A stretch of 64,000 bases of DNA. It comes from Mycolicibacterium moriokaense (GTDB lineage Bacteria > Actinomycetota > Actinomycetes > Mycobacteriales > Mycobacteriaceae). Both the position numbers and the translations under genes were made by a program. Below are positions 10,155-19,913 of this stretch, in pieces (position 1 is the first letter of the stretch; every line of letters starts with the position of its first letter). A model generated the notes under the pieces. It searched no databases, was not told the origin of the DNA, and saw only the letters and a program-made list of their open reading frames with translations. The DNA lies in contig NZ_QQBJ01000015.1 of the NCBI RefSeq assembly GCF_003347205.1, positions 87,100 to 151,099 on the forward strand, given 5' to 3'.

Positions 10155-10862
10155 ATGCGAATTCCCCGTGCTGCGGTGGCCATGACGGCGGCGCTTCTGA
10201 TCAGCGCCGTCGGATGCACCAACCAGATCACCGGCACCGCGACGCAGGATACGGCCCAGCCGCCGCTGGGCCTGACCGAAGACGGATACGGCATCATCGC
10301 GGGCTATCCCGACGCCCCCGTGCAGATCGAGCTGTACACCGAACCGCAGTGCAACCATTGCGAGGAACTGCAGTCCGCCTACGGCCGCGACTTCGAGCAT
10401 TACATCAACCTCGGCCAGCTAGCGGTCACGTACCGGCCGCTGACGTTCCTGGACACGCCGAGCACGGGCCACCATTCCGAACGGGTCGCCAATGCGCTGT
10501 TCCTCAGCGTCGGAACGCCGGAGGCGACGAGCGCGGCCAACATGGCGTCCGGTCTGGAGTTCCAACGATTCGTCGAAGACCTGTGGGCCCACCAGCAGCC
10601 CGGCGGCCCGGGGCCCAGCGACGAGCAGATGGCCAGGCTGGCAGGCGAATCCGGCCTGCCCGAGGGCGTTGCGGGCCGCATCCGCAACGGCGACACCGCC
10701 GACAACGTCGACATCGAGCAGATGTCCGCCTACAACTACGGGGCGCTCGTCGGCGTCGATCCGATAACCACCGGCACGCCAACGGTTTACGACCTCGACA
10801 CTCACCAAAAGATCGACATTCAGGACGGCGACTGGCTGACCAACTTGATGTCATCCGCCTGA
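10155..10862 (+). CDS. DsbA/thioredoxin-fold lipoprotein
   Basis: Predicted extracytoplasmic thiol-disulfide oxidoreductase of 235 residues. The signal sequence ends in the lipobox LISAVGC (Cys near residue 22), so it should be membrane-anchored. The fold is indicated by [16 protein letters not shown] with a CNHC redox pair near residue 73, and by a cis-proline-like TGTPTVY near residue 214. The partner is unknown. AAGGAAGGCGG just upstream is a good ribosome binding site for the ATG at 10155. Its last 43 bp overlap the end of the convergent gene at 10820. Confidence 0.85.
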   Translation: MRIPRAAVAMTAALLISAVGCTNQITGTATQDTAQPPLGLTEDGYGIIAGYPDAPVQIELYTEPQCNHCEELQSAYGRDFEHYINLGQLAVTYRPLTFLDTPSTGHHSERVANALFLSVGTPEATSAANMASGLEFQRFVEDLWAHQQPGGPGPSDEQMARLAGESGLPEGVAGRIRNGDTADNVDIEQMSAYNYGALVGVDPITTGTPTVYDLDTHQKIDIQDGDWLTNLMSSA

Positions 10863-11362
10863 CGGGACCGCCTGCGTTCCAAGAACGTCAACCCCATCAG
10901 GGCGGCACCGGCGACCAGCCAGCCGACCACGGCGATCGACCCGGCCGGGATGATGGCCAGCGCCGCGTTGCGGTCCTGCACCCGGACCAGGTCGGGATTG
11001 TTCTTGTCGTACTCGACGTAAATCCGCATGCCCGTGTCCAATTCGGACGGGTACAACACGCCGAGCTCCGGCCGGTAGGTGACGCGGTCCGGGGTGACGA
11101 ACTCGATCGTCGAGCGTCGCGGTCCGGCACTGAGCACTTCGGCGGCGGCCACTCCCATGTTGCGTTCGATCTGGCGGTCGTTGCGCCACGCGCCGAGCAC
11201 CAGCAGCAGCGACTGCAGCGTCACCAGGCACGCCACGATGACGACGGCGATCCGCCACCGGCGAAAGAACCGTCCCCTGCGCGTCTCCCCGGGCTCACCG
11301 TACAGATGGGGATTGACATGCCGTAAAGCGGTGCGCGCCAACTGCTTCGCCCGGTCGATCAC
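10820..11362 (-). CDS. Conserved membrane protein, Rv0556-like (DUF3592 type)
   Basis: A 180-residue protein with two membrane helices (around residues 32-52 and 137-160) flanking an extracytoplasmic domain, the pattern of DUF3592 proteins. The segment [18 protein letters not shown] resembles recalled Rv0556. Function unknown. The GTG start overlaps the menD stop (GTGA), so it is translationally coupled to menD and is probably co-expressed with menaquinone synthesis. The 3' end runs 43 bp into the convergent lipoprotein gene. Confidence 0.82.
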   Translation of the reverse strand: MIDRAKQLARTALRHVNPHLYGEPGETRRGRFFRRWRIAVVIVACLVTLQSLLLVLGAWRNDRQIERNMGVAAAEVLSAGPRRSTIEFVTPDRVTYRPELGVLYPSELDTGMRIYVEYDKNNPDLVRVQDRNAALAIIPAGSIAVVGWLVAGAALMGLTFLERRRSRQADDIKLVSQSPS

Positions 11363-13023
11363 AGCGCGGCCTTGATCGATGCGTGCAGCGCCCGCAGCGA
11401 CGACCGGTCGGCCTTCACCTCCAGCACCCGCATCCCGTCGAACGGCTCGGCCAACGCGGCCGCCACGTCGCCGACCTCGATCTGCTTGCTCTCGACGTGG
11501 TAGGCCCGGCACAGCGCGCCGACGTCGACGTCGTGCGGGGTGCCGAACACGCGCGACGAGACGTCGGAAAACCGAGGATCGCCCTGCTCGAGCAACTCGA
11601 AGATGCCGCCGCCGTTGTCATTCGACACCACGATGGTCAGGTGCCGCGGCGTCGGCTCGGTCGGCCCGATCAGCAATCCGGAACTGTCGTGCACGAAGGT
11701 CAGGTCGCCGATCAGCGCCACCGTGCGGGGCACCCCGTCGCCGGTCCGATGGCCCCCGGCGCGTTCGTGGGCGAGCGCCGCGCCGATGGCCGTCGACACC
11801 GTTCCGTCGATACCGGCGACGCCGCGGTTGGACCGCACCTTGATGCCGTGCGGGTTCAGCCCGACCAGCGCCGCGTCGCGGACCGGGTTCGACGCGCCCA
11901 GCACCAGTTGGTCCCCCTCGCGCAGCGCGTCGGCCACCGCGGCGGCGACGTGCAACCCCGTCGTCAGCGGATGCGCCTCGAGCTGGCCGCGCACGGCCGC
12001 GTTGGCGTGCGCGTTGACCTCCGCGCAGCGGCGCAGCCAGGCCGGATTCGGCTCGCCGCTGGTCACCGCGCGGGTGCCGGTGGCCTGCGAATTTCCCGAC
12101 ACGTCGGGCCAGCGCGGGCCCGTCGTCAACGCGAACACCGGCACCGACGGGTCGGCCAGCAGCGTCGAGACCGGGCGGTGCAGCGTGGGACGGCCCAACA
12201 TGATCACTTGCTGCGGGCGCAGCAGCGGCAGCGCCATCGGATGCAGCGGGTTGACGGCGGGCGGGGCGGTGGGCTCCGCGACAGTCGGCAGCGCCGCGAG
12301 ATTCGGCTGCGTGCCCGCACCGTGCCCGGCGATGACCACGGTGTCCGGCGTCAGGTCGATGTCGAGGGGTTGGTCGAACGTGACCGGCGGCGTGTAGGTC
12401 CACGGCCTGCCGTTCGGGCGGCCCTGCGGCGCGTACGACGTCGACGGGCCGACGTCGCGGTCGGGCACCAGCGGTTCGCGCAGCGGGATGTCGAACTGCA
12501 CCGGACCGGCGTTGGCGGTGCGAGAACCGGTGGCGGCCACCAATACTCGGCACGTCGCCGATCGCCACTGCGCATTGAACTCGTCCATCCGCTCCGCGGC
12601 GTCCTCCGCGAGACCGAGGCTGATGTTGGCGCGCACCTGCGTGCCGAAGTAGCCCAACTGCTCCATCGTCTGGTTCGCGCCGGTGCCCAGCAGCTCGTAC
12701 GGGCGGTTGGCGGACAGCACGATCAGCGGCACGCGGGCGTAGTTCGCCTCCACCACCGCCGGCCCGAGGTTGGCGACCGCGGTGCCCGACGTCATCGCCA
12801 CACACACCGGCGCCGCCTCGGCGAGAGCCAAACCGATCGCCAGGTATCCGGCGGTGCGCTCGTCGATGCGCACGTGCAGCCGGACCCGGCCCGCCCGGTC
12901 GGCGTCGTGCAGCGCGAACGCCAGCGGCGCGTTGCGCGATCCCGGGCACAGCACGATGTCGCGGACGCCGCCGCGAATCAGTTCGTCGACGACGACCCGC
13001 GCCTGTGCCGTTGACGGATTCAC
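11359..13023 (-). CDS. menD: MenD, SEPHCHC synthase
   Basis: Thiamine-diphosphate enzyme that joins 2-oxoglutarate (after decarboxylation) to isochorismate, the first committed step of menaquinone synthesis. The protein aligns from [19 protein letters not shown] to the C-terminal IKAAL with recalled Rv0555 (554 residues in both). The catalytic Glu lies in HVRIDERTA and the ThDP/Mg segment is [11 protein letters not shown]...NDNGGGIFE. Of two tandem GTG codons, 13023 matches the homologue. TAGGCT lies 6 nt upstream, overlapping the bpoC stop, and suggests an internal leaderless promoter in the bpoC-menD-Rv0556 block. Confidence 0.95.
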   Translation of the reverse strand: MNPSTAQARVVVDELIRGGVRDIVLCPGSRNAPLAFALHDADRAGRVRLHVRIDERTAGYLAIGLALAEAAPVCVAMTSGTAVANLGPAVVEANYARVPLIVLSANRPYELLGTGANQTMEQLGYFGTQVRANISLGLAEDAAERMDEFNAQWRSATCRVLVAATGSRTANAGPVQFDIPLREPLVPDRDVGPSTSYAPQGRPNGRPWTYTPPVTFDQPLDIDLTPDTVVIAGHGAGTQPNLAALPTVAEPTAPPAVNPLHPMALPLLRPQQVIMLGRPTLHRPVSTLLADPSVPVFALTTGPRWPDVSGNSQATGTRAVTSGEPNPAWLRRCAEVNAHANAAVRGQLEAHPLTTGLHVAAAVADALREGDQLVLGASNPVRDAALVGLNPHGIKVRSNRGVAGIDGTVSTAIGAALAHERAGGHRTGDGVPRTVALIGDLTFVHDSSGLLIGPTEPTPRHLTIVVSNDNGGGIFELLEQGDPRFSDVSSRVFGTPHDVDVGALCRAYHVESKQIEVGDVAAALAEPFDGMRVLEVKADRSSLRALHASIKAAL

Positions 13024-13032
13024 CACTACAGC

Positions 13033-13809
13033 CTATTCGGCGAAGAATTTCAGCGCGGCCGCGTTCACCAGCTGCGGTTTCTCGATGAAGCCCAGGTGGC
13101 CTGCGTCGGGAATCTCCAGGTAGCGGCCGTTGGGCAGCGCGTCGGCGACCTCACGGCCCAGGTGCGGCGGCAGCACGACGTCGTCGCCGAACCCGATGAC
13201 CAGCGTGGGCGCCGTAATACTTCGGTAAGCCGGCAGCCGGTTCTCGTGCGGGCTGACCTCGAGCTGGGCCCGCAGGCCCGGTGTCGGCTTGTTGGGCCAC
13301 ATGGTGAACATGTCGATCCAGTCGCCCACCGCGAGGTCGTCGTTGAGCGTCTTCGGCGAGAAGCTCTCCAACAGCCGCAGCTTCGCGTCATAGGAGGCGG
13401 GCAGTGCCACGCCCGAGTCGGCGAGTTCGCGTTCGGCGGTGCGGAAGAAGTCGCGGGCCCGGTCATGGCGACCGCGGGTGGCCATCAGCACCGCCGAGCG
13501 CACCAGTTCGGGCCTGGCCACCATCAGTTCCTGGGCGATGAACGAACCCATGGACACGCCGACGACGCGTACCGGCGCGGCATCCAGCTTCTCGATCAGC
13601 GCGGCGGTGTCGGCGACCATCTGCGCGACCCCGAACCCGCTGGCCTGCTCGGTCGCGCCCATCCCCCGGTTGTCGAAGGTGATCGCGCGGTAGCCGGCCC
13701 GCACGAAGTCGGGGACCTGGTAGAGGTGCCAGGTGCGGCCTGCGCCGCCCCGGCCGGCGATGAACAGCACCGCTTCGCCGGATCCGCGTTCGTCAAAGGC
13801 CAGATTCAC
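13033..13809 (-). CDS. bpoC: Alpha/beta hydrolase BpoC
   Basis: Alpha/beta-hydrolase of 258 residues, orthologous to recalled Rv0554. Nucleophile elbow GVSMGS (near residue 96), acid in GFGDDV (near 205) and histidine in DAGHLGF (near 234) form a normal serine-hydrolase triad. It is often named a bromoperoxidase, but there is no evidence here for haloperoxidase activity. Its position next to menD makes a role in the SHCHC-synthase step of menaquinone synthesis possible. It starts 10 bp after the upstream lipoprotein gene and ends 9 bp before menD. Confidence 0.88.
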   Translation of the reverse strand: MNLAFDERGSGEAVLFIAGRGGAGRTWHLYQVPDFVRAGYRAITFDNRGMGATEQASGFGVAQMVADTAALIEKLDAAPVRVVGVSMGSFIAQELMVARPELVRSAVLMATRGRHDRARDFFRTAERELADSGVALPASYDAKLRLLESFSPKTLNDDLAVGDWIDMFTMWPNKPTPGLRAQLEVSPHENRLPAYRSITAPTLVIGFGDDVVLPPHLGREVADALPNGRYLEIPDAGHLGFIEKPQLVNAAALKFFAE

Positions 13810-13819
13810 CCAGCAGAGG

Positions 13820-14251
13820 CTACGCGGCCGCCTTCTTGGCCACGGCTTCGTAGTCCTGCTTCTGAGCCGCGGTGACGGTCGGCGCGAAGACCACCACCAG
13901 ATCCTCCACCTGGTAGACGTTCGAGATGGAGCCCGCGTAGCGCTGCGCGAGGCCCGTCGCGGGGAACTTCATGGTGGTCACCGTGTCGGTGCTGACGGCC
14001 TGGGCACAGTGCAGCTTCGGGCATCGCTCATCGGTCACGTCCTGCCGGTTCGCCGCGGGCAGCCCCGCCTTGACGAACGAGTCGACGAGTTGGGCGGCGC
14101 TGACGCCGTTCAGCGGCGCGGGCCCGTTGTCCGATCCCCCGCCGGTCGCCGCGGTCGGGTCGTTCGCGCACGCGGCCAGGGTGGCCACCGCAAGCGCACA
14201 GGTGACGCCGATCCGGGCCGACGTGCGGCTCCAACAGTTCATCCGACTCAT
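13820..14251 (-). CDS. Putative secreted lipoprotein
   Basis: A 143-residue protein with a lipoprotein signal: basic N-terminus, hydrophobic VTCALAVATLAAC with Cys about 28 residues in. The mature part has two further cysteines in DERCPKLHCAQ, which may form a disulfide. Several ATG starts are possible (14287, 14251, 14242); 14251 gives the best signal peptide length. Function not recognised. Placed 10 bp upstream of bpoC, it may be the first gene of the bpoC-menD run. Confidence 0.75.
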   Translation of the reverse strand: MSRMNCWSRTSARIGVTCALAVATLAACANDPTAATGGGSDNGPAPLNGVSAAQLVDSFVKAGLPAANRQDVTDERCPKLHCAQAVSTDTVTTMKFPATGLAQRYAGSISNVYQVEDLVVVFAPTVTAAQKQDYEAVAKKAAA

Positions 14252-14407
14252 ACGACCAATTCCCCCGGCGCCACTCGACTGCTTCATCGTCTTTCATAAT
14301 GCACGTTGTGCGTTTCGCACCAACTCAGAGTACCCTGATCCCCGACAGCCGGCAGGTGCCGACGTCTCGAGCCATCTTCCGCCCGTCCGATCCGAGAGGG
14401 AACCTCA

Positions 14408-15586
14408 GTGAAAATCGCCATCAGCGGAGCGGGTGTCGCCGGGCCCGCATTCGCGTACTGGATGCTCCGGGCCGGCCACGAGGTGACGTTGATCGAGAAG
14501 GCTCCGAGCTTTCGCACCGGCGGCTACGTCATCGACTTCTGGGGACTGGGTTACGACGTCGCCGAGAAGATGGGCGTCGAGGCCGATATCCGAAAGGTCG
14601 GTTACCAGGTCCAAGAACTCCGCGCGGTCGGCGACGACGGACAGGTCCAGGCCCGCCTCAAGGTGGACGGCATCCGACGGGCCACCAAAGGTCGCTACAC
14701 CAGCGTGGCACGCGGTGACCTCGCCGAGACGATCTACCGAACCGTGGAAAACGACGTCGAGACAATCTTTTCCAACTCCATCACGTCACTGGACAATCAG
14801 CCCGACCGTGTCTGGATCACGTTGAAAGACGCCCAGCCAAGGGATTTCGACATGGTGATCGGCGCCGACGGCCAGCACTCGACGGTGAGAAGCCTCGCGT
14901 TCGGACCCGAGGCCTGGTATGCGCACTACCTCGGCTGCCAGGTCGCCGCATGTGTCCTGGACGGCTACCGCCCGCGCGACGACGACGTCTACGTCACCCA
15001 CAACCTGCCGGGGGGCCAGATCGGCAGGTTCACTCTGGACGGAGACCGCACGCTCGTGCTGTTCATCTTCCGGTCGTCGGCGCCACACATACCGGAAACC
15101 GTCGAATCCGCTAAGGCGCTGCTGCGCAGGCAGTTTGCCGATGCGAAGTGGGAAACTCCGCAGATCCTCGCGGCGCTCGACGGCGTCGACGACATCTACC
15201 TGGACGTGGTGAGCCAGATCAAGATGCCGAAGTGGTCGTTCGGCCGGGTGGCGCTGATCGGCGACGCCGCGGCGTGCGTCTCGTTGCTCGCGGGCGAGGG
15301 CACCGGTCTGGCGCTGGTGGAATCCTATGTGCTGGCGGGCGAACTCGCCCGCGCCGAAGGCGATCTCAATCGCGCGTTCGCCGCCTACGAGTCCCTGCTG
15401 CGGGCCTTCATCGAGGAGAAGCAGGAGGGCGCAACGAAGTTCATCAATTTCTTCGCCGCGCGCACCTCGCTGGGCATCTGGCTGCGCAACACCTTGATGA
15501 GGGCGATGAAGCTGCCTCTCGTCGGCGACCTGGTATTGAGCCGTTCGCTGCGGGATGACATCGAACTGCCCGACTACGCTCTGTGA
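14408..15586 (+). CDS. FAD-dependent monooxygenase (TetX/PHBH-like)
   Basis: Class A flavin monooxygenase of 392 residues, of the kind that hydroxylates aromatic or polyketide substrates including antibiotics. FAD-binding ISGAGVAGPAFA lies at residues 5-16, a VIGADGQHSTVR motif near residue 154, and ALIGDAAACVSLLAGEGTGLAL near residue 280. The substrate cannot be told. GAGAGGG upstream supports the GTG at 14408. The stop overlaps the start of the CLC gene (GTGA), and a MarR gene follows in the same way, so this is the head of a three-gene operon. Confidence 0.85.
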   Translation: MKIAISGAGVAGPAFAYWMLRAGHEVTLIEKAPSFRTGGYVIDFWGLGYDVAEKMGVEADIRKVGYQVQELRAVGDDGQVQARLKVDGIRRATKGRYTSVARGDLAETIYRTVENDVETIFSNSITSLDNQPDRVWITLKDAQPRDFDMVIGADGQHSTVRSLAFGPEAWYAHYLGCQVAACVLDGYRPRDDDVYVTHNLPGGQIGRFTLDGDRTLVLFIFRSSAPHIPETVESAKALLRRQFADAKWETPQILAALDGVDDIYLDVVSQIKMPKWSFGRVALIGDAAACVSLLAGEGTGLALVESYVLAGELARAEGDLNRAFAAYESLLRAFIEEKQEGATKFINFFAARTSLGIWLRNTLMRAMKLPLVGDLVLSRSLRDDIELPDYAL

Positions 15587-17388
15587 GCGGCATTCCCGCC
15601 GCGAACGTCAACGCGTCGCGGCCGATCCCGGTTTCCCGCGCCACCAGATGGACAGGGTGGCTACGGCGACACCCGATCACCCTGGTTCCGCTGGCGATCG
15701 CGGTCGGCGCGCTGACCGGCCTCGGCGCCGTCGGATTTCGTTGGCTGATAAGCACTTTCACCCGCTTCTTCACCGGCTACGAGGACTTCTCGGCGATGGG
15801 CCGGATAGCGAGCGCGCATTTCCCCGGCCTGGGTATCTGGTTTCTGGTCCTGGTGCCGGTTGTCGCGGGCGCGATCTACGGGCCGCTGGTGCACCACTTC
15901 GCCCCGGAGGCACGCGGCCACGGCGTGCCCGAGGTGATGTACGCGGTCGCCCACCGCGGCGGGCGGATCGCACCACAGGTGACGTTCGTGAAGGCCATCG
16001 CGTCGGCGCTGTGCATCGGCGGCGGCGGGTCGGTCGGTCGCGAAGGCCCGATCGTACAGATCGGCTCGGCGGCTGGTTCGACGATCGCGCAACTACTGCG
16101 CCTCGACACCGACCGGGTCCGGCTTCTGGTGGCATGCGGTGCCGCAGGCGGAATCTCGGCGACCTTCAACGCTCCGCTGGCTGGCGCGTTCTTCGCGATC
16201 GAACTGATTCTGCGCACCGTCGCCGCCGAGGCGTTCGGCGCCGTCGTGCTGTCCAGCGTCACCGCCGCGGTCGTCGGCCGCGCGATGATGGGTGACCATC
16301 CGTTCCTGACGCTGCCCGAGTTCAGCGTTCGCAATCCGTCCGAGTACCTGCTCTACATCGCGCTCGGTGTGGCCGTCGGCGTCATCGGCGTCGCCTTCTC
16401 CAAGGTGCTCTACTTCTTCGAGGACGCCTGCGACTGGGCGTGGCGCGGACCCGAATGGGCGCGGCCCGCCGTCGGCGGCCTCGCGCTGGGAGCGCTGCTG
16501 ATCGCGCTGCCGCAGATGTACGGCGTCGGCTACCCGGTGCTGGAGAACGCAGTGGAGGGTAAGTACCTGATCGGCATGCTGCTGCTGCTGATGGTCGGCA
16601 AAATGGTGGCGACCAGCCTGACCATCGGCATCGGGGGTTCGGGCGGCGTCTTCGCCCCGACCCTGTTCATCGGCGCCATGGCGGGCACGGCATTCGGCAC
16701 CATCGTCAATGACCTGATGCCGGGCACCACGGAGTCGGCGGGGGCCTACGGCCTGATCGGCATGGGCGCCGCGCTGGGTGGCGCCACGCGCGCGCCGATC
16801 ACCGCCGTGGTGATCCTGTTCGAGCTCACCGGGGAGTACTCGATCATCCTTCCGCTGATGGCGGCGGTGGCGATGGCGGCCGGTACCGGACGCCTGCTGT
16901 CGAAGACCACCATCTACACCGCAAAGCTGTGGCGGCGAGGGGTGGACCTCGACAAGCCGGCGCTCGCCGTGCCCGCGTTCGCCGCCGGCGACATCGCCAT
17001 CCGCGGACCCGATCCGATCCCCATCGACTCGACGCTGGCCGATGCCGCCGCGGTGCTGGCGAAGTCGCCCAGCGCCATGGTTCCGGTGATCGACGGCGAC
17101 GGCAGCTACGCCGGCTGTCTGTCGACCCGCGATCTCACCGAGGCGCTCGGCGATTCCGATCCGCCGCCGACGGTGGCCACGCTGGTCGACCAACCCGCGC
17201 TCATCACCGTCGACACGCCCGTCGACGAGATTCTGTCCGCGCTGCCGGGGTACGGCGGCACCGGCCTACCCGTCCTCGACGCCGAGCACAGCAATGTGAT
17301 TGGTTGGGTCAGCTACGAAACAGTGCTGAATCGACTGCATCCGGACATCGCAGGCGACGCCGGCCCCGGGGAGGGAAGGAACCCATGA
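15583..17388 (+). CDS. CLC-family chloride channel/transporter with CBS domains
   Basis: A 601-residue integral membrane protein moving chloride or a related anion. The gating glutamate is Glu154 in GREGP, the pore segment GGSGGVFAPTLFIGA is near residue 347, and two CBS domains fill residues 460-590, probably sensing nucleotides. At the position of the internal proton glutamate of E. coli ClcA (FIIEEM) the sequence reads FFAIELI, with Leu instead of the second Glu, hinting at a channel or altered coupling. It is coupled by 4-nt overlaps to the flavin enzyme upstream and the MarR gene downstream. Confidence 0.9.
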   Translation: MSGIPAANVNASRPIPVSRATRWTGWLRRHPITLVPLAIAVGALTGLGAVGFRWLISTFTRFFTGYEDFSAMGRIASAHFPGLGIWFLVLVPVVAGAIYGPLVHHFAPEARGHGVPEVMYAVAHRGGRIAPQVTFVKAIASALCIGGGGSVGREGPIVQIGSAAGSTIAQLLRLDTDRVRLLVACGAAGGISATFNAPLAGAFFAIELILRTVAAEAFGAVVLSSVTAAVVGRAMMGDHPFLTLPEFSVRNPSEYLLYIALGVAVGVIGVAFSKVLYFFEDACDWAWRGPEWARPAVGGLALGALLIALPQMYGVGYPVLENAVEGKYLIGMLLLLMVGKMVATSLTIGIGGSGGVFAPTLFIGAMAGTAFGTIVNDLMPGTTESAGAYGLIGMGAALGGATRAPITAVVILFELTGEYSIILPLMAAVAMAAGTGRLLSKTTIYTAKLWRRGVDLDKPALAVPAFAAGDIAIRGPDPIPIDSTLADAAAVLAKSPSAMVPVIDGDGSYAGCLSTRDLTEALGDSDPPPTVATLVDQPALITVDTPVDEILSALPGYGGTGLPVLDAEHSNVIGWVSYETVLNRLHPDIAGDAGPGEGRNP

Positions 17389-17843
17389 CACCGACCAGGA
17401 ACCCCGGTGTGGCCGCCGACTTCCTCGAGCAGCTGGAGCAGGCCACCCGCGGGTTGCTGGCGCTCAACGTCTCGGTGCTGGAACGGATGGAGAAGCGCAT
17501 CGGCCTCGCGCCGCTGCGCGCGCTGCAGTCGTTGGAACGCCTGGGGCCCAGCTTGGTCACCGAACTGGGCACCGACCTCGACCTGCTGCCGTCGACCGCG
17601 AGCCGGCTCAGCGATCGGCTGGCCGATGCGGGTTTCATCACCCGCCGCACGTCTCCGACCAACCGGCGCGCCACCCTGCTCGAACTGACCGACGCCGGGC
17701 GAGCGGTGCTGGACGAACTGGTGGCCCTGCGCATCGAGGCGTTCGGCGAGGTCGTCAAGCACATGAGCGAGTCCGACCGGATGGCGCTGGTGCGCGGCAC
17801 GCAGGCGTTCACGGCCGTGCACCGCGAGCTACCCGGCGAGTGA
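17385..17843 (+). CDS. MarR-family transcriptional regulator
   Basis: A 152-residue winged-helix repressor. The recognition region reads LDLLPSTASRLSDRLADAGFITRR, followed by the wing and LLELTDAGRAVLDEL, typical of MarR proteins responding to small aromatic compounds. GGGAAGGA precedes the ATG, which overlaps the CLC stop (ATGA). As the last gene of the monooxygenase-CLC-MarR operon it probably regulates that operon. No clear operator was located. The 3' end overlaps the convergent DJ-1 gene by 15 bp. Confidence 0.9.
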   Translation: MTPTRNPGVAADFLEQLEQATRGLLALNVSVLERMEKRIGLAPLRALQSLERLGPSLVTELGTDLDLLPSTASRLSDRLADAGFITRRTSPTNRRATLLELTDAGRAVLDELVALRIEAFGEVVKHMSESDRMALVRGTQAFTAVHRELPGE

Positions 17844-18587
17844 CTTCGCCGCGCGGCCCCTACGCCGCCGGGAGCGCGCCCGCTCGATCGCGTGGTCCCA
17901 TAGCAGCCCGGTCGCGGCCTTGAGCTGCGCGGGCTTGACCAGATCCTTGCTCATCAGCGCCGTGGCCGTCGCCTTCGTCGTCGCCGACGCCTTGGACATG
18001 TGGCCGGAGTCGAACGGCGGCTGCGGGTCGTATTCCATCGACAGCTGAATGGCCTTCGCCCTGCCTTCGCCGCCGATCCGGCCCGTGAGCCACAGCCCGA
18101 GGTCGATGCCCGCCGAGACGCCTGCGCAGGTGACGATCCTGTTGTCGGCGGCGTCGTCGGCCGCCACGATGCGCTCATCGCCGACGGGCTTGACCCCCAA
18201 CGCCTTCAGCGCCGACAGTGCCGCCCAGTGCGACGTCGCGCGCTTGCCGTCGAGCAGCCCCGCCGCCGCCAGCATCACCGAGCCGGAGCACACCGACGCC
18301 GTCCACGTTGACGTCGTGTGCGCCGTGCGCAGCCACTCGAGCACCTTCTCGTCGCGGGCGTGCTCCATGGTCGAGAACCCGCCGGGCACCAGAATGATGT
18401 CGGGCGAGGGTGTTTCATCGAAGGAGTGCGTCGCGCCGACGACCAGCACGCCCGAGTCCGCGGCGATCGGGCCGGGCTGATGCCAGACGAACCGGACTTC
18501 GGTGTCGGGCAGCCAGCGCAGGCTTTCGTAGGGCCCGATGAAATCCAGGGCGGTGAAGCCGGGGTAGAGCACGATGGCGACCTGCAT
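17829..18587 (-). CDS. DJ-1/PfpI family protein (isonitrile hydratase-like)
   Basis: A 252-residue single-domain DJ-1/PfpI protein. The nucleophilic cysteine is in SVCSGS near residue 100, followed by GLLDGKRATSHWA, the pattern of isocyanide hydratases and of the sensor part of GlxA regulators. A C-terminal extension is rich in Ala, Lys and Arg. AGGAGG just before the ATG is the strongest Shine-Dalgarno in this part of the window. It begins 10 bp after a GlxA-type regulator with the same domain, so the two probably form an operon for metabolising a shared small molecule. Confidence 0.87.
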   Translation of the reverse strand: MQVAIVLYPGFTALDFIGPYESLRWLPDTEVRFVWHQPGPIAADSGVLVVGATHSFDETPSPDIILVPGGFSTMEHARDEKVLEWLRTAHTTSTWTASVCSGSVMLAAAGLLDGKRATSHWAALSALKALGVKPVGDERIVAADDAADNRIVTCAGVSAGIDLGLWLTGRIGGEGRAKAIQLSMEYDPQPPFDSGHMSKASATTKATATALMSKDLVKPAQLKAATGLLWDHAIERARSRRRRGRAAKSLAG

Positions 18588-18597
18588 GATTCCTCCT

Positions 18598-19584
18598 CTA
18601 GGCGAACGTCTTACGGTAGTGGTCGGGTGAAACACCCATTCGTCGAACGAAGTTGCGGCGCAGCGTCTCTGCGCTGCCGAAGCCGCATCGGGCGGCGATC
18701 ACGGTGACGGTGTCGTCGGTCTCCTCGAGCTGCCTGCGGGCGGCCTCGGTGCGGATGCGCTCGACGTAGGTGCCCGGGGCTTCACCCACCTCCTCGGTGA
18801 ACACCCGGGTGAAGTGCCTGGGGCTCATCGCGGCGCGACGGGCCAGCTCGGAAATGCTGTGCACCGCACCGGGTTCGGCCTCGATCGACTCCTGGACCTC
18901 ACGGATCGGTGCCCGCTTGGCGCGGGGCATCCACACCGGTGCGGCGAACTGGCTCTGCCCTCCCGGCCGCCGCAGATACAGGACCAGGTACCTGGCCACC
19001 GTCTGCGCGACGTCGGTGCCGTGGTCCTCCTCGACAAGCGACAGCGCCAGGTCGATGCCCGCAGTGACACCCGCCGCCGTCCACACCGTCGGCGAACTCC
19101 GGACGAAGATCGGGTCGGGATCGACGGTGACGGAGGGAAATTCGCGGGCCAGGTCGTCGGCGAACGCCCAGTGCGTCGTCGCCCGGCAACCGTCGAGCAG
19201 GCCGGCCTGCGCGGCCAGGAATGCACCCGTGCAGACGCTGACCACCCGCCGGGCGCTGCCAGAGACCGCCTTGACCCAGTCGATCAGACCGGGGTTCTCG
19301 CGCGCCGCGTCCAGGCCCCAACCGCCGGGCAGCACAACGGTGTCGATGGGCAGGCTCGGATCGGGTAGCGGTTGCGCCACGAGCACCAGTCCGGTGCCGG
19401 TGGCGACCTGTTCACCTCCGACCGACGCGATCGTGACCTCGTATCCGTCGTCGGCGCGATGGCGCGCCGCGAGGTTGAACGTGGCGCCGGTGAACACGTC
19501 GAAGGGCCCGACCAGGTCCAGCGCCTGCACGCCGGGGTAGCCGAGAATCACCACCGATCGGGTCACGGTCTCAGTGTTGGCCAC
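18598..19584 (-). CDS. GlxA-type AraC-family regulator
   Basis: Transcription regulator of 328 residues: an N-terminal DJ-1/PfpI-like sensor (residues 8-190, with VVSVCTGAF near residue 116) and a C-terminal AraC DNA-binding domain with two helix-turn-helices (SISELARRAAMSPRHFTRVF and ITVIAARCGFGSAE-like segments). The GTG at 19584 is used; a later in-frame GTG is possible. It likely controls itself and the downstream stand-alone DJ-1 enzyme. Transcription diverges from the small membrane protein gene at 19668. Confidence 0.88.
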   Translation of the reverse strand: MANTETVTRSVVILGYPGVQALDLVGPFDVFTGATFNLAARHRADDGYEVTIASVGGEQVATGTGLVLVAQPLPDPSLPIDTVVLPGGWGLDAARENPGLIDWVKAVSGSARRVVSVCTGAFLAAQAGLLDGCRATTHWAFADDLAREFPSVTVDPDPIFVRSSPTVWTAAGVTAGIDLALSLVEEDHGTDVAQTVARYLVLYLRRPGGQSQFAAPVWMPRAKRAPIREVQESIEAEPGAVHSISELARRAAMSPRHFTRVFTEEVGEAPGTYVERIRTEAARRQLEETDDTVTVIAARCGFGSAETLRRNFVRRMGVSPDHYRKTFA

Positions 19585-19667
19585 CGAGGCCCATGTCGTC
19601 TACGCCCTGCACCCCACAAATCAGGACATTGCGCCGATATGTCGGCGAAAGTCCTGACCACGGCGGA

Positions 19668-19913
19668 ATGGCCATTAACATAGGCGCCGTGCTCGACGTG
19701 CTGCGCAAATTCCTGGGCTTCGAGATGACGATCGCCGAGTGGATCGGAACCGCCATCCTCGCGGCGGTCCCCTACCTGGTGATCGGCATGATCTGGTCGG
19801 CCACCCACACCGGCCACCTCGCCGGGCTGAGCGGAATCGACAAGACGGTGTCGCTGCTCGGCTCGGTCGTCAGCTGGCCGGTGCTGCTGTTCTCGGACGT
19901 GTGCATGACATGA
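19668..19913 (+). CDS. Small membrane protein A of the MpaB-type cassette
   Basis: An 81-residue protein with two hydrophobic segments: AILAAVPYLVIGMIW around residues 29-43 and a C-terminal VVSWPVLLFSDVC. It resembles the third gene of the cassette (20767), which has a matching AIPYLLIGIVW and a final LWPFLLLGHEIC, so the two are likely paralogues. Its stop overlaps the start of the oxygenase gene (ATGA). No known family comes to mind; a membrane anchor or electron-transfer partner of the oxygenase is an inference. Confidence 0.75.
   Translation: MAINIGAVLDVLRKFLGFEMTIAEWIGTAILAAVPYLVIGMIWSATHTGHLAGLSGIDKTVSLLGSVVSWPVLLFSDVCMT

Noticed and set aside
11383-13014. Long open frame of 543 codons on the strand opposite menD
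   Set aside because: Antisense shadow produced by GC-rich third positions; its translation is Arg/His/Gln-rich without domains, while menD on the other strand aligns fully with a known family.
13033-13809. Bromoperoxidase activity for BpoC
   Set aside because: The sequence shows only a serine-hydrolase triad; the historical name is not evidence of haloperoxidase function.
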